Source: Nocardioides sp. Iso805N (GTDB lineage: Bacteria > Actinomycetota > Actinomycetes > Propionibacteriales > Nocardioidaceae). From it: DNA of 64,000 bases. Below are positions 28,656 through 37,938 of this stretch, in pieces. The stretch's first letter is position 1. The number at the start of each line of letters is the position of its first letter. A program made the position numbers and the translations under genes. Below the pieces are notes generated by a model, which was given only the letters and a program-made list of their open reading frames with translations, made no database searches and was not told where the DNA came from. The stretch spans positions 496,001-560,000 of the forward strand of contig NZ_KB822576.1 in the NCBI RefSeq assembly GCF_000364605.1. Reading direction: 5' to 3'.

Positions 28656-30776
28656 TCAGGACGACGTCGTGGCGCCGGTCGAGGACACCGTGCCGACGTG
28701 GCAGGCCATGTCACCCACCGAAAGCGCTACTCGACCCGTGGCAGCTCGGAGGGTTCGACGGGCCGTGCGATCGGCTGCGGGAACGCAGGCCAGCGACACG
28801 TCCAAACGCCGCAAGGCTTCATTCACCCGTTTTGCGGTCGGCGAGCCCCGACCGGTCACCAACCTCAGCAGGATCCGTCGGTCCTTGAGGTTCTCTGCCG
28901 GTAGGTCGAGGTAGGGAAGGTAGTCGTCCCGGGCGACGACGGGGAAAGAACGTCCACCGGTGATGGCGAGGACCTGCATCTGAATCTCGGGCAACAGCCA
29001 TCGTCCCTTGGGCACGGGCAGTCGCTCGGCGTCACGGACGTCACTCAGAGCGTTTTGATCGACCTTCCACGTCGGATGAGATGTCAGTCTGGCACCAGCC
29101 TCTGGGGTCCAGATCCATCGCCCGGAGGTGAAGAGAACGGACCCGATCAAACCAGCGACTGCCGCCATCACCACCGTTTGGGGCCAGGCAGCCGACCGCC
29201 CCCAGCTCACCAGTCGCGGGATGGGCACCGTGATGAGCATGCCCACCATCACCCCGGTCGGCGCCTCGATCGCCAGTCGCCAGACGATTGCCCCGGCATT
29301 CGTCGCCGCGTTGGCGATGGCGAGAACTCCTGGGATGTAGGCAGCGAGCACCGCCACCGACGCCATGGCGGCAACCACACCAGCGCGCCCCACCACCAGG
29401 CGTGGACCGAACACAACCGCAAGCACGCCGAGGACCGCGAGCAGATCGACCGAACCGAATGCGATGTTGAAGACGTGCGACAGCGGCGCGACGGCGGAGC
29501 TCGCTGCCCCTACCTGCGCCGGCCCGAAGACCTGGGCGGCCCCGTTGATCAGAGGCGCGACGAGCAGCGCCAGTGCCCCGATCAGGAGCGCCCGCGAACG
29601 CAGGACAGCAGCGGCTAACAGGCCGGCGCCGACGATGACCGGCCCCAGCAGCGCTGATGTCGTGGTGAACCCGACGAAGCACACGCCGGCCACCAGAAGC
29701 ATGAGCTGATCGCGGCGGGCCCGATCGTTGGGAGCGGCGAGCCGACTCAGATACATCCAGATGAGCGGGAGAAGGACCGTGTAAGCCGTGACCTTCCCCT
29801 GCCAGATACGCCCGATCGAGTAGGTGCCTGTGATGGACGCGCCACTGGCAAGCACGAACGCGATCGCGACGACGTAGACGGCCCAGTGCGATCGGCCGGC
29901 CCAGGTCCGAACCAGGCGCCAGGTGGCCCAGCCGAAGACAGCGGAGAGCAGCGGGACCCACACCACGTAGGCGATGGTGGGTGCGTCGAGACCGAGTGCG
30001 TGCGCGATCGACCCCTGCAGCGCCTCGATCGAGGGAGTGGGGAGTCCGCCGTTGTAGGGGACGGGGAGTTTCCCGGGGCTGAACATCGTGTCGTGGACGA
30101 CCGGAGTGCCATGCTCAGCGATCCAGGCCGCGCGATTGACGTAGAAGACGTCGTCCGCGTCCGGCTTGAGCATGAATGAGGCCAGCGTGCCGAGGCCGAG
30201 GCTGACCAGGACAGCGATGGCGTGTTCCCAGGTATGTGGCTCAGCCCGAGCCTCGGAGGCATCACCGGCTTTGGTCCTCGCGCGCGGTACATCTCTGGAG
30301 ATCAAGCGGGCAGATGTCCATCGCAACCATGGCCAGACCTGTGCGCCGAGCACGACGAGCCCGACCGCCGCCAGAACCACAACGCCGAGTCCGTCTCGCA
30401 ACAGGACCGCCACGATGACCGCGAGGATCGCAACCACGACGATCGCTGGTCGTACCCGGACTGCGGGCCCTGAAGAGGCGGGCCCTTGGCGCTGTCCGGC
30501 ATCGCCACGCGAAGCCGAGAGTCCGAAGGCGATGACCAGCACCACCGTCGCAAGAAGCCATGGCCAAGCGGCCCAGCGCACGGAACGCTGCGCGGCGAGC
30601 ACAACCTGGTAGAGGAGGGTCCACCCGGCGAAGGCGACCAAGAACCCGTCGACGGCACCATCGAGAAACAATGGCCAGCGCGCCCTCACCTGCTCGCTCT
30701 CGGCTACCTGCACGACGTCACCCGTCACGTTCCTGGTCCTGAGCGCTCGCCAGACAAGTCCCGCGCGATCGCTCAC
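28656..30776 (-). CDS. Polytopic membrane protein, GT-C-like (possibly DUF6077)
   Basis: The product has 706 residues with 14 or more hydrophobic segments. An extracytoplasmic stretch follows the first group (about 208-260) with DADDVFYVNRAAWIAEHGTPVV, whose acidic pair after the first helices is reminiscent of GT-C transferases. A soluble C-terminal part (about 560-706) contains two Cys. Relatives I recall are annotated DUF6077, but I am not sure. A role in polymer assembly using polyprenyl-linked sugars is inferred from position. The GTG start overlaps the stop of the upstream glycosyltransferase by 4 bases. Confidence 0.65.
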   Translation of the reverse strand: MSDRAGLVWRALRTRNVTGDVVQVAESEQVRARWPLFLDGAVDGFLVAFAGWTLLYQVVLAAQRSVRWAAWPWLLATVVLVIAFGLSASRGDAGQRQGPASSGPAVRVRPAIVVVAILAVIVAVLLRDGLGVVVLAAVGLVVLGAQVWPWLRWTSARLISRDVPRARTKAGDASEARAEPHTWEHAIAVLVSLGLGTLASFMLKPDADDVFYVNRAAWIAEHGTPVVHDTMFSPGKLPVPYNGGLPTPSIEALQGSIAHALGLDAPTIAYVVWVPLLSAVFGWATWRLVRTWAGRSHWAVYVVAIAFVLASGASITGTYSIGRIWQGKVTAYTVLLPLIWMYLSRLAAPNDRARRDQLMLLVAGVCFVGFTTTSALLGPVIVGAGLLAAAVLRSRALLIGALALLVAPLINGAAQVFGPAQVGAASSAVAPLSHVFNIAFGSVDLLAVLGVLAVVFGPRLVVGRAGVVAAMASVAVLAAYIPGVLAIANAATNAGAIVWRLAIEAPTGVMVGMLITVPIPRLVSWGRSAAWPQTVVMAAVAGLIGSVLFTSGRWIWTPEAGARLTSHPTWKVDQNALSDVRDAERLPVPKGRWLLPEIQMQVLAITGGRSFPVVARDDYLPYLDLPAENLKDRRILLRLVTGRGSPTAKRVNEALRRLDVSLACVPAADRTARRTLRAATGRVALSVGDMACHVGTVSSTGATTSS

Positions 30777-32926
30777 GGACGCAGGCCACCACTGGTTGCC
30801 GGGCCGCCGACTCCAGAGCGGACCTCGTGTGCCATCTCGACGAGCGCTTGGGCACGAGCCCTGAAGGAATGCTCACGCCCGATTCTCCGTGCCGTTGCGA
30901 GCCGCACGCTGTCGTGGCCGAAAGCGTCGGCGCGATGTTCCCACATCTGTACCAGCTCCTCGTACTCGCGATAGACGAGAACCGAGTCACCGAACAGCTC
31001 ACCGAGACCCGCCACGTCGTCTGTGACTACCCGCGCGCCGGACGCGACCGCATCGAAGAGCCGGTTGGAGAGGAAGCCCTCGCGCCGCATGTCCTCGAAG
31101 TGGTCGTTGAGCACGATCCCCGCCGATGCGTAGGCGATACCCACCTGGTCGTTGGGAAGGTAGTTGTCAACGACGTACGACGGCGGTATCAAGCCGTCCC
31201 AGTTGGCGCCGTACACGCTCAACGGCAGCCCAGCTTTGATGGCGTCGCGAACGATGGCGCGATACTCGCCCCGGGAGCTGCCGACGAAGAGCACCTCCGC
31301 CCCGGAGTCCGGCTCTGCGCGCCCCGGATGGAACAGTTCGGGATCGGTGGCCTGCAGCAAGGGCTCGATCCGCAACCCCCACTCGGCAGAGCGCCGCTGC
31401 GCCCAGGGCACGCTCGCAGCCACCACCCGATCGTAGCGACGGGCCTCCTCGGCCGTCACCGTCTCCGGGTGACTGATCACCCACGCGATCGAGGGATGCT
31501 CCGGTGTCGGGTCGAACGGGTGCGGACCCCGCAGGACCAGGTCGATGTCGTCGTGCCGCGACGTACGGCGCCCCCATGCGCCATGGTGATCGACGACCGC
31601 CTCCTGGCCGAGGTCGCGCAGGGCGCGGGCGAGGGCATGGGCGAAGTGGGTGTCACCCCAGCGTTCGTCGGGGTTGCTCGGCGCGGGGTTCTTGATGGCC
31701 CAGCGCAGCGGGCGTGGCGCCTCGCTGACCTCGAGTCGTGCGGCGCGCACCACCACCGGCTCGATCACACCGATCCGGCGCGGGGCGCCGTTCGGGGGCG
31801 GTTGCACCTCGTGACCGACGATCTCGTAGCCGCAGGCCGCCCAGATGCGGTGCTCCTCCCCCTCCGAGGCGACGACGTGCTCGCGCTCGTCGAACAGCGC
31901 TCGCGTTTCGAGGTCCACCGGGTGGGGCCGATGCCGAACTCGAGACTCGGTCACGACCCGGAACCGACCCTGTCGCGCCGCCGCCAACCGTCGGCACAGA
32001 TCGATCTCCGCGAGCTCACCCAGCTCCTCGACCACGCCGAGCTGCGCCCAGTCCTTCCGGCGCAAGGCCAGTGCCCCACCGCTCAAACCAGGCATCCGAA
32101 GCGCTCCGACCGCTCCGGCGTCCTCGGCCGGGAAGTCGGCCAGCAGGGGGTAGGGCAACCCGCCCGGAGCCGGATAGACCGCCCCCGCGGACTCGATAGC
32201 GCCTGATGGCGCGATCAGCAGCGACGAGGCGGCGAGGACAGCCGGCGTGTTGAGCGCCGCAACGAGCGGAGCGAGCCAGCCATGCTCGGGCGCAGCGTCG
32301 TCGTGCAGGAGTACGACGAGCTCCGCTGCCGGATCCGCACTCCCCCGTGTCACCCGGAGGCCGGGCAGACCAATCAGCGCGTCCAGCACGATCCCGTCGG
32401 TCATCGAGCCAGTGGCGTCGATGACCAGGATCTCGGCGGCGTCCCCGGCTGCGGCTGCCGTCTCAGCGGCGGTCCGGGCGGCCACCAGCGCGTTCTCCGG
32501 CGCCGAGTAGCAGGTGATCAGCACCGAGGCGACCGCGTCGGGTGTGGGCGCGCCATCGGGCTGCTGCGGCCACGCGGCGTACCGCCGCTTGATCCAGGTG
32601 GCGAGATCGCCCTCGCCCAGCCCAGCGGCTCGGGGCGCCAACAGCGGATGGGTGGCGAGCTTGAGTCCGCGTCGCAGCACGAACGTCAGCGGGTCGCCGT
32701 CGCCGAGCATGGCCAGGCGTTTCGGGCTGAGCCGGCGACGGACGTAGGCCGGGTCGAACAGCGGGTGCGGCGCGAGCCCCGAAGGCACGCCGTGCTCGAG
32801 GTAGTGCCGCACCGCCTCTCCACGATCGAGCCGTACGCCGGCGCGTTCGCCGTACCACTGTTCGTCGAAGAGGTCCGAGTCGAGCAGGAGCTGCTCCTGC
32901 TCGCTGGCCCGCCTGCGCAGACGCAC
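30773..32926 (-). CDS. Two-domain glycosyltransferase with N-terminal WY/HY module
   Basis: The protein has 717 residues. Residues about 18-95 hold the module shared with the neighbouring genes (LFDEQWY, HYLEHG, LFDPAYV). Residues about 130-360 look like a GT2-type domain (VASVLITCYSAPENA, VVLLHDDAAPEHGWL, SGGALALRRKDW). Residues about 400-700 look like a GT-B/CgeB-type transferase (VLFVGSSRGEYRAIV, LPLSVYGANWDGL, IVLNDHFEDMRREGFLSNRLFDAVASGARVVTDDV). It is probably a cytosolic polymer-elongating enzyme. The GTG start has GAGGG upstream, 14 bases after the ftsY stop. Confidence 0.85.
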   Translation of the reverse strand: MRLRRRASEQEQLLLDSDLFDEQWYGERAGVRLDRGEAVRHYLEHGVPSGLAPHPLFDPAYVRRRLSPKRLAMLGDGDPLTFVLRRGLKLATHPLLAPRAAGLGEGDLATWIKRRYAAWPQQPDGAPTPDAVASVLITCYSAPENALVAARTAAETAAAAGDAAEILVIDATGSMTDGIVLDALIGLPGLRVTRGSADPAAELVVLLHDDAAPEHGWLAPLVAALNTPAVLAASSLLIAPSGAIESAGAVYPAPGGLPYPLLADFPAEDAGAVGALRMPGLSGGALALRRKDWAQLGVVEELGELAEIDLCRRLAAARQGRFRVVTESRVRHRPHPVDLETRALFDEREHVVASEGEEHRIWAACGYEIVGHEVQPPPNGAPRRIGVIEPVVVRAARLEVSEAPRPLRWAIKNPAPSNPDERWGDTHFAHALARALRDLGQEAVVDHHGAWGRRTSRHDDIDLVLRGPHPFDPTPEHPSIAWVISHPETVTAEEARRYDRVVAASVPWAQRRSAEWGLRIEPLLQATDPELFHPGRAEPDSGAEVLFVGSSRGEYRAIVRDAIKAGLPLSVYGANWDGLIPPSYVVDNYLPNDQVGIAYASAGIVLNDHFEDMRREGFLSNRLFDAVASGARVVTDDVAGLGELFGDSVLVYREYEELVQMWEHRADAFGHDSVRLATARRIGREHSFRARAQALVEMAHEVRSGVGGPATSGGLRP

Positions 32927-32940
32927 TCGCCGGCCCTCGG

Positions 32941-34077
32941 TCAGCTCAGCAGCGCGTCGACGAACGCCTCGGGGCTGAACGGCGCCAGGTCGTCGGGCCC
33001 CTCGCCGAGGCCCACCAGCTTGACCGGCACTCCCAGCTCGCGCTGCACCTGGACCACGATGCCGCCCTTGGCGGAGCCGTCCAGCTTGGTCAGCACGATG
33101 CCGGTGACGTCGACAGCCTCGCTGAAGACGCGGGCTTGGATGAGGCCGTTCTGCCCCGTCGTCGCGTCGAGGACGAGCAGCACCTCGGTGACCGGCGCCT
33201 GCTTCTCGATGACGCGCTTGACCTTGCCGAGCTCGTCCATCAGGCCCTGCTTGTTCTGCAGGCGGCCGGCGGTGTCGACGATCACGGTGTCGGCCTGCTT
33301 CTCGGCGCCGGACTTCACCGCGTCGAAGGCGACGCTCGCCGGGTCTCCGCCCTCCGGGCCGCGGACCACCTCGACGCCGACCCGCTCACCCCACGTCGTC
33401 AGCTGCTCGGTAGCGGCGGCACGGAACGTGTCGGCCGCCCCGAGCACCACCGTGCGGTCCTCGGAGACGAGGATGCGCGCGATCTTCCCGACGGTGGTGG
33501 TCTTGCCCGCGCCGTTGACGCCCACGACCAGTACGACGCCTGGGTTGCCGTCGGTGCCGCTGACCTGGAGTCGGCGGTCCATGGTCGGGTCGACCAGCTT
33601 CACCAGCTCCTCGCGGAGCACGGTGCGGGCGTCAGCGCTGCCCTCGACCCGCAGCCGGGTACGCAGGCTCTCGACCAGCTCCTGCGTCGGCGCGACGCCG
33701 ATGTCCGAGGTGATGAGGACGTCCTCGATGCCCTCCCAGGTGTCCTCGTCGAGCTTGTCGCGCGAGATCAGCGCCAACAGGCCGCGACCGAGGGCGTTGT
33801 TGGTGCCCGCCAGACGCTGCCGCAGACGAACCAGGCGCGACGAGGTCGGCTCGGGCTTCTCCAGGGTCGGCGCGGTCTCCTGGCCGAGGACCGGCTCGGC
33901 CCGTGGGGCGGTCTCGACCGGGGTCTCGGCACCCGTCTTCGGCGGCGCCTGGCTCGGCGCCGACGGCGCCGATGTCGGCGGAACCTGCCGGGTGCGACGG
34001 CTGAGCAGACCGAACGTCACGCCGACAGCGATGAGCGCGAGGACAGCGATGGCGACGATGATGAGGAACAGCGTCAT
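32941..34077 (-). CDS. ftsY: Signal recognition particle receptor FtsY
   Basis: The 378 residues include an N-terminal membrane segment (3-25), as in actinobacterial FtsY, a Pro/Thr/Glu-rich linker (30-80), the N-domain (80-165) and a G-domain with GVNGAGKTTT (176-185), DTAGRLQNKQGLMDEL and TKLDGSAKGG. It docks Ffh-ribosome complexes at the membrane. The ATG at 34075-34077 begins directly at the hydrophobic segment; a longer frame was rejected. It is usually next to smc and amtB; here polymer genes flank it on both sides. Confidence 0.97.
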   Translation of the reverse strand: MTLFLIIVAIAVLALIAVGVTFGLLSRRTRQVPPTSAPSAPSQAPPKTGAETPVETAPRAEPVLGQETAPTLEKPEPTSSRLVRLRQRLAGTNNALGRGLLALISRDKLDEDTWEGIEDVLITSDIGVAPTQELVESLRTRLRVEGSADARTVLREELVKLVDPTMDRRLQVSGTDGNPGVVLVVGVNGAGKTTTVGKIARILVSEDRTVVLGAADTFRAAATEQLTTWGERVGVEVVRGPEGGDPASVAFDAVKSGAEKQADTVIVDTAGRLQNKQGLMDELGKVKRVIEKQAPVTEVLLVLDATTGQNGLIQARVFSEAVDVTGIVLTKLDGSAKGGIVVQVQRELGVPVKLVGLGEGPDDLAPFSPEAFVDALLS

Positions 34078-34229
34078 GACGCCATCCAACCAGAGCACAT
34101 GTCGAGCCGCGCAACGCGCGCCGGGTTCGGCAACGGACGTACGAACAGGGATACTTCATCCCCAACGGCTCGGCGCTCGGAAGCGTCTTGCGGCGCAACC
34201 TTGTGTCTTGACCAGTTGAGGAGAATTGC

Positions 34230-35852
34230 ATGACCGACGTCGTGGCAGCGCCGATCCCCCAACAGGATATTTCCTCGCGTCGCAGGCGCATTGCTCGGCG
34301 ACTTCGGCAAGGAGGGTGGCCACTGTCGCTGGCGGTGGGCATCGTCGGAGCGCTCATCGCCTTCTGGCTGCGCACGATCCCGATCGTCTCGGACCCCTTC
34401 AACTACGTTCTCGCCGGACAGACATTCCCGCAGATCACGTGGAACATGATCGGCCTGACGAGGTACGGGATCATCCTTCCTCTCATTCCGATCACGCGGC
34501 TTTTCCATGACTCTGAGCTGACGTTCTACCTCACCCCGACGATTGCGACGGCGACGCTGCTCGCATGCACGCACTGGCTTACCACTCGCTTCTTCGGTCG
34601 CGCCGCGGGCGTCGCCGCGGCGATCATGCTGCTGGCTTGCAGCCCGGTTCTGACCTTTTCGATGCGGCTCTATCCCGACATCTTCTCTGCGAGCAGTACG
34701 GCGCTTGCTGTCACCCTCGCCGTCGCCAGCCGCGACCTGGCACAGCGGGCTGAGCGACGACGGTTCGCGCTGCCGACCCTTCTCGCAGCTACAGGCCTGG
34801 CAGTGGGCGCCAGCTGGTGGATGCGTGAGACGTCGATCTTTGCGTGGCCCATCGTCGCCTATCTGTTGCTCCGCCGCGGTGGGCCAGCGCGCCGCATGGT
34901 CCTGCTTTACACGGCGAGCACGGCTCTGGCGATGTTCGTCCTGGAACTCGTCGTCAGTCAGCTGGCCTTCGGCAACTGGTTCGCGCGGATCCACGCCCTC
35001 CTGGGCGTGGACATGGCTGCAACCACAAACGTCAACGACCTGCCCTATCTGAACCAGAGCCGCGTCACCTATCTGTTGATGATTCCGAGGGTCCTGTTGC
35101 AACAGCCCGATGGCGTCGTGATGCTGGCAGAGGCATGTGTGGCCGTTCTTGGACTCATCTTCTTTCGCCGTACGGTGGGCCTCTTCACCGTTTGGTTTAT
35201 GAGCATCACGGCGTTCTTGATCCTCGCCGGCGGCGCCCTCGACCCCGCCTCGCCATCGATTCGGCTGGACTTGGTGCGCTACTGGATGCCGTTTCTCGTG
35301 CCGATGATCATCGCCGCCGTCGGAACTGTGTCCACGACGCTACGCCTAGCGGCGCGTGGCCTGACGGGGTGGTGGAGCGAGACGCCCCGACGCCGCGTGG
35401 GAGCAGCAGCCGTGGTCATCGCCGGTTTCACCCTCGTTGCGGCGCTACCGACAGCGAACTACGTGCGGCACGACCCGGAGTTCGTCGTCACCAACGGCGG
35501 AGTGATGAACGACTTCCGTGATTGGGCTGAGAAGAACGACACGAAGATCAACGTCCTCTACACCGACCTCGCCACACAAAGGCAGCTTCCCACTTACACC
35601 CGTAGTTTCGCTGGCCGCCAACTCGCCAACATCGCCATCGAGCGGTTCCCCGCGGACGCGCCACCGCCTCCGGGCAGCTATGTCATCCTTTTCAGTGATG
35701 GTCAGCGGGTCTGCGGTTTCTGCGCGCAATATATCGCTCAGTTCCGAGCAGCACACCCGCACGCCGTCGCGCACTGGATTCCGATCTGGAAGTCGCCGGG
35801 CGGCACCTTCAAGGTCTACCAAGTCCCCAAGCGCGGCGCTGCCGCATCCTAG
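34230..35852 (+). CDS. GT-C-type polytopic membrane glycosyltransferase
   Basis: The protein has 540 residues: a Arg-rich cytosolic N-terminus, a first helix (about 31-48), then an extracytoplasmic loop with IVSDPFNYVLAGQTF, and about 10 more membrane segments. The C-terminal 130 residues are outside the membrane with a Cys pair (RVCGFCAQY). The pattern fits the PMT/GT39-like GT-C class, but the usual early acidic pair is reduced to a single Asp (SDPF), so identity is uncertain. The ATG has GAGGAGAATTGC upstream. It is divergent from ftsY and less GC-rich than its core neighbours. Confidence 0.7.
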   Translation: MTDVVAAPIPQQDISSRRRRIARRLRQGGWPLSLAVGIVGALIAFWLRTIPIVSDPFNYVLAGQTFPQITWNMIGLTRYGIILPLIPITRLFHDSELTFYLTPTIATATLLACTHWLTTRFFGRAAGVAAAIMLLACSPVLTFSMRLYPDIFSASSTALAVTLAVASRDLAQRAERRRFALPTLLAATGLAVGASWWMRETSIFAWPIVAYLLLRRGGPARRMVLLYTASTALAMFVLELVVSQLAFGNWFARIHALLGVDMAATTNVNDLPYLNQSRVTYLLMIPRVLLQQPDGVVMLAEACVAVLGLIFFRRTVGLFTVWFMSITAFLILAGGALDPASPSIRLDLVRYWMPFLVPMIIAAVGTVSTTLRLAARGLTGWWSETPRRRVGAAAVVIAGFTLVAALPTANYVRHDPEFVVTNGGVMNDFRDWAEKNDTKINVLYTDLATQRQLPTYTRSFAGRQLANIAIERFPADAPPPPGSYVILFSDGQRVCGFCAQYIAQFRAAHPHAVAHWIPIWKSPGGTFKVYQVPKRGAAAS

Positions 35853-36283
35853 TGGCGCGGATCTGACGACGTTGGACGGTTGGCCTTCCCCAGAATCCCC
35901 GAGCAGGCAGCTCGATCAGCGCGTCACTCCGAGCTTCTTCGGTGCGGCTCCAAAGTCTCGGGCCTCGACCACCGGGTGATCGAGCTGCCGCGGCCGGCCT
36001 GAACGAGGAGCTTCGGCCAGGCCCGCCAGGCGCTTGGCCTGGTACCAAGAGCGCCATGCCAGCACCGTGGTCAGGGTGGCATCGACCAGCCACCATCCGC
36101 GTGTTCGCCAAGCCATCAGCAGTCAGCAGCGCGATCCGCGCCCGTTTCGCGGACGCAGCGGCCTCTGCGGGACGCTCATTTCGACGCGATACCGCGTCTA
36201 CCGGGGCGAAGGGTGCCCAGCTTGCCCCTAAAGTGACATCGCCGATCCGACACCCGAAGCTGATGCCGACTCGAAGGACAGAA
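35853..36283. other. Intergenic region holding an IS remnant
   Basis: The 431 bp between the GT-C gene and the methyltransferase contain no intact gene. Most of it is the IS630-type transposase fragment listed separately. The final 60 bases must carry the methyltransferase ribosome site (AAGGA). No promoter was identified. Confidence 0.6.
35880..36195 (-). pseudogene. IS630-family transposase remnant
   Basis: On the minus strand, RARIALLTADGLANTRM (one frame) continues after a shift as VDATLTTVLAWRSWYQ and then GLAEAPRSGRPRQLD, ending APKKLGVTR followed by a TGA. This is the HTH and linker part of IS630-family transposases, where VTxWSxR follows; the TGA stands where the Trp codon should be, and SSCLLGD continues after it. 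So there is one frameshift and one nonsense change, and the DDE catalytic domain is missing. No terminal repeats were found. Confidence 0.8.
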
Positions 36284-37156
36284 ATGACCTGTTGCGTGTG
36301 CCAGACGACGATGGAGCCCCGCCTCACCAACTGGTGCTTCCGCTGCCCCTCGTGCGGAACGTGGGCATCAAATCTGCCGATGGGCATCAATACCGACGCC
36401 CATGCCGGTCTGGACGAGGACCTTCGGGAGACCGGCTTAGCCGATCTACGGCACCACAACCTCGCGCTTGTTGTCGATCGCCTCATCGACCAGGGTCTGC
36501 CGAGGGCGAGCCGAGTCCTCGATGTCGGCTCAGCCCATGGCTGGTTCCTGCAGGCCGCAAGCGAGCGCGGCTTGGACGCCGAAGGCATCGAGCCCGACGA
36601 GGCCGTCGCTGCACGTTCTGCTGACGGCACCAAGGTTCGGGTCGGCTTCTTCCCAGATGTCCTCGCGCCCGACGAGGCCTACGACGCCATCGCTTACAAC
36701 GACGTGCTTGAACACATCCCGGACGTGAGCGCCGCGATCGCGGCCTCATCGGACCACCTCAACGGTGGAGGCTTGCTGTCGATCAACATCCCCAACAGCC
36801 GGGGCTTGTTCTACCGGCTAGCGGTCATCTGCCACCGGCTCGGGCTGCGAGCCGCGTTCGAGCGACTATGGCAGGTCGGCATGCCGTCGCCGCATCTATG
36901 GTTCTTCGACCGCAGGGGCTTGGTGCAGTTGTGCCGGCAGAACGGACTTGAGTTGGTCGCTGCTCAGAGCTTGGACAGCGTCCGACGCCGCGGCCTGTGG
37001 CAGCGGGCGCACTCAGATCGGCGCCCGTCCCCGACCAGCATTCTCGGGGTCGGCGTCGTCTGGATCCTGGCGCCATTATTCAATGCACCAGCCGCCAGCG
37101 ACATCATCCACCTGGTCTTTCGCAAGCCGCAGAGCGAGCCTGAAACGGCGAGCTGA
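36284..37156 (+). CDS. SAM-dependent methyltransferase with N-terminal zinc-ribbon motif
   Basis: The protein has 290 residues from the ATG at 36284, preceded by AAGGA. The N-terminus has two CxxC pairs (Cys3/Cys6 and Cys21/Cys24), as in many sugar- or polymer-acting methyltransferases. The class I SAM fold follows with VLDVGSAHGWFLQ, GIEPDE, then YDAIAYNDVLEHIPD and LSINIPNSRG. The substrate is unknown; the neighbours suggest a polysaccharide methyl group. A longer upstream frame runs through the IS remnant and is not coding. It converges with the small membrane protein 5 bases away. Confidence 0.85.
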   Translation: MTCCVCQTTMEPRLTNWCFRCPSCGTWASNLPMGINTDAHAGLDEDLRETGLADLRHHNLALVVDRLIDQGLPRASRVLDVGSAHGWFLQAASERGLDAEGIEPDEAVAARSADGTKVRVGFFPDVLAPDEAYDAIAYNDVLEHIPDVSAAIAASSDHLNGGGLLSINIPNSRGLFYRLAVICHRLGLRAAFERLWQVGMPSPHLWFFDRRGLVQLCRQNGLELVAAQSLDSVRRRGLWQRAHSDRRPSPTSILGVGVVWILAPLFNAPAASDIIHLVFRKPQSEPETAS

Positions 37157-37160
37157 ACGC

Positions 37161-37352
37161 CTAGGGCCGCAGTGACCAGTCCCGCTGCTCCTCGGCCTGC
37201 AGCGTGGGCATCGCGTCTGCGGCCTTCTCCATCGCATCGCCCAGCCAGGGAGCGTACGGCGTCTTCTGACCACGGGACGGGTAGGCGGCGTAGACGGCCA
37301 CAAGCCCCGCGAGCAGCAGGATGACGAACATGGCGATGACGATGAAAATCAC
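37161..37352 (-). CDS. Small single-pass membrane protein
   Basis: This 63-residue protein has one N-terminal membrane helix (MIFIVIAMFVILLLAGLVAVY) and a soluble tail rich in Pro and charged residues (SRGQKTPYAPWLGDAMEKA). The GTG at 37350-37352 has a GGGGAGG ribosome site 8 bases upstream, which supports real expression. No named family was recognised. It follows the thioesterase gene on the same strand. Confidence 0.65.
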   Translation of the reverse strand: MIFIVIAMFVILLLAGLVAVYAAYPSRGQKTPYAPWLGDAMEKAADAMPTLQAEEQRDWSLRP

Positions 37353-37423
37353 GGGTGGGCCTCCCCGAGTAGGCGGTCACGACGACTCCACCCTGCCATT
37401 GGCATCAAGCCAGATGAGGGATC

Positions 37424-37864
37424 TCAGCGCAGGAGTTTGGTCACAGCGTCCCGGATTACGTCCGGCATCGGTGTGACCGGCCGCGCTGCATCGGTGTTGT
37501 CGACGTACACGTGCACGAACCTGCCCTCGGCGGCGGCCTCGTCCCCGGGGCCTTGGAAGAGCCCGATCCGGTAGACGATCGAGGAGGTGCCGACCTTGTC
37601 CACCACCAGCCCGGCCTCGACCGGCTCCGGGAAGCCGATCTCGCGTAGGTAGCGGCACGACGTCTCCGCGACCACGCCGATCTGCGGCAGCAACCGGACG
37701 TTCGTGCCGGTCGCCTCGAAGAGGTAGGCGTTCACCGCGGTGTCGAAGTATTCGTAGTAGGTGGCGTTGTTGAGATGTCCGTAAGCATCGTCGTCGCGCC
37801 AGCGGGTGGTGATCGTGCGCCAGTGGACGTAGTCGGCTCGGACGGGGATGGAGCGATCAGTCAC
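37424..37864 (-). CDS. Hotdog-fold acyl-CoA thioesterase
   Basis: This 146-residue 4HBT-type protein shows HWRTITTRWRDDDAYGHLNNATYYEYFDTAVNAYL, in which the Asp of the D-x-x-GHLNN motif is the usual catalytic residue. It probably hydrolyses acyl- or aroyl-CoA. The GTG at 37862-37864 has AGGA 9 bases upstream; an ATG 54 bases earlier (37918) is also possible and would add MAVCHLAVITRTDTGRPQ. It has no clear link to the polymer genes. Confidence 0.85.
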   Translation of the reverse strand: MTDRSIPVRADYVHWRTITTRWRDDDAYGHLNNATYYEYFDTAVNAYLFEATGTNVRLLPQIGVVAETSCRYLREIGFPEPVEAGLVVDKVGTSSIVYRIGLFQGPGDEAAAEGRFVHVYVDNTDAARPVTPMPDVIRDAVTKLLR

Positions 37865-37938
37865 CTGCGGCCGTCCTGTGTCAGTACGAGTGATGACTGC
37901 GAGGTGGCATACGGCCATCGCAGCGCAGCCACGCTACC

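Noticed and set aside
35809-36633. A 274-codon minus-strand open frame across the methyltransferase start and the IS remnant
   Set aside because: Most of it is a shadow of the methyltransferase; only its middle overlaps one frame of the broken IS630 transposase.
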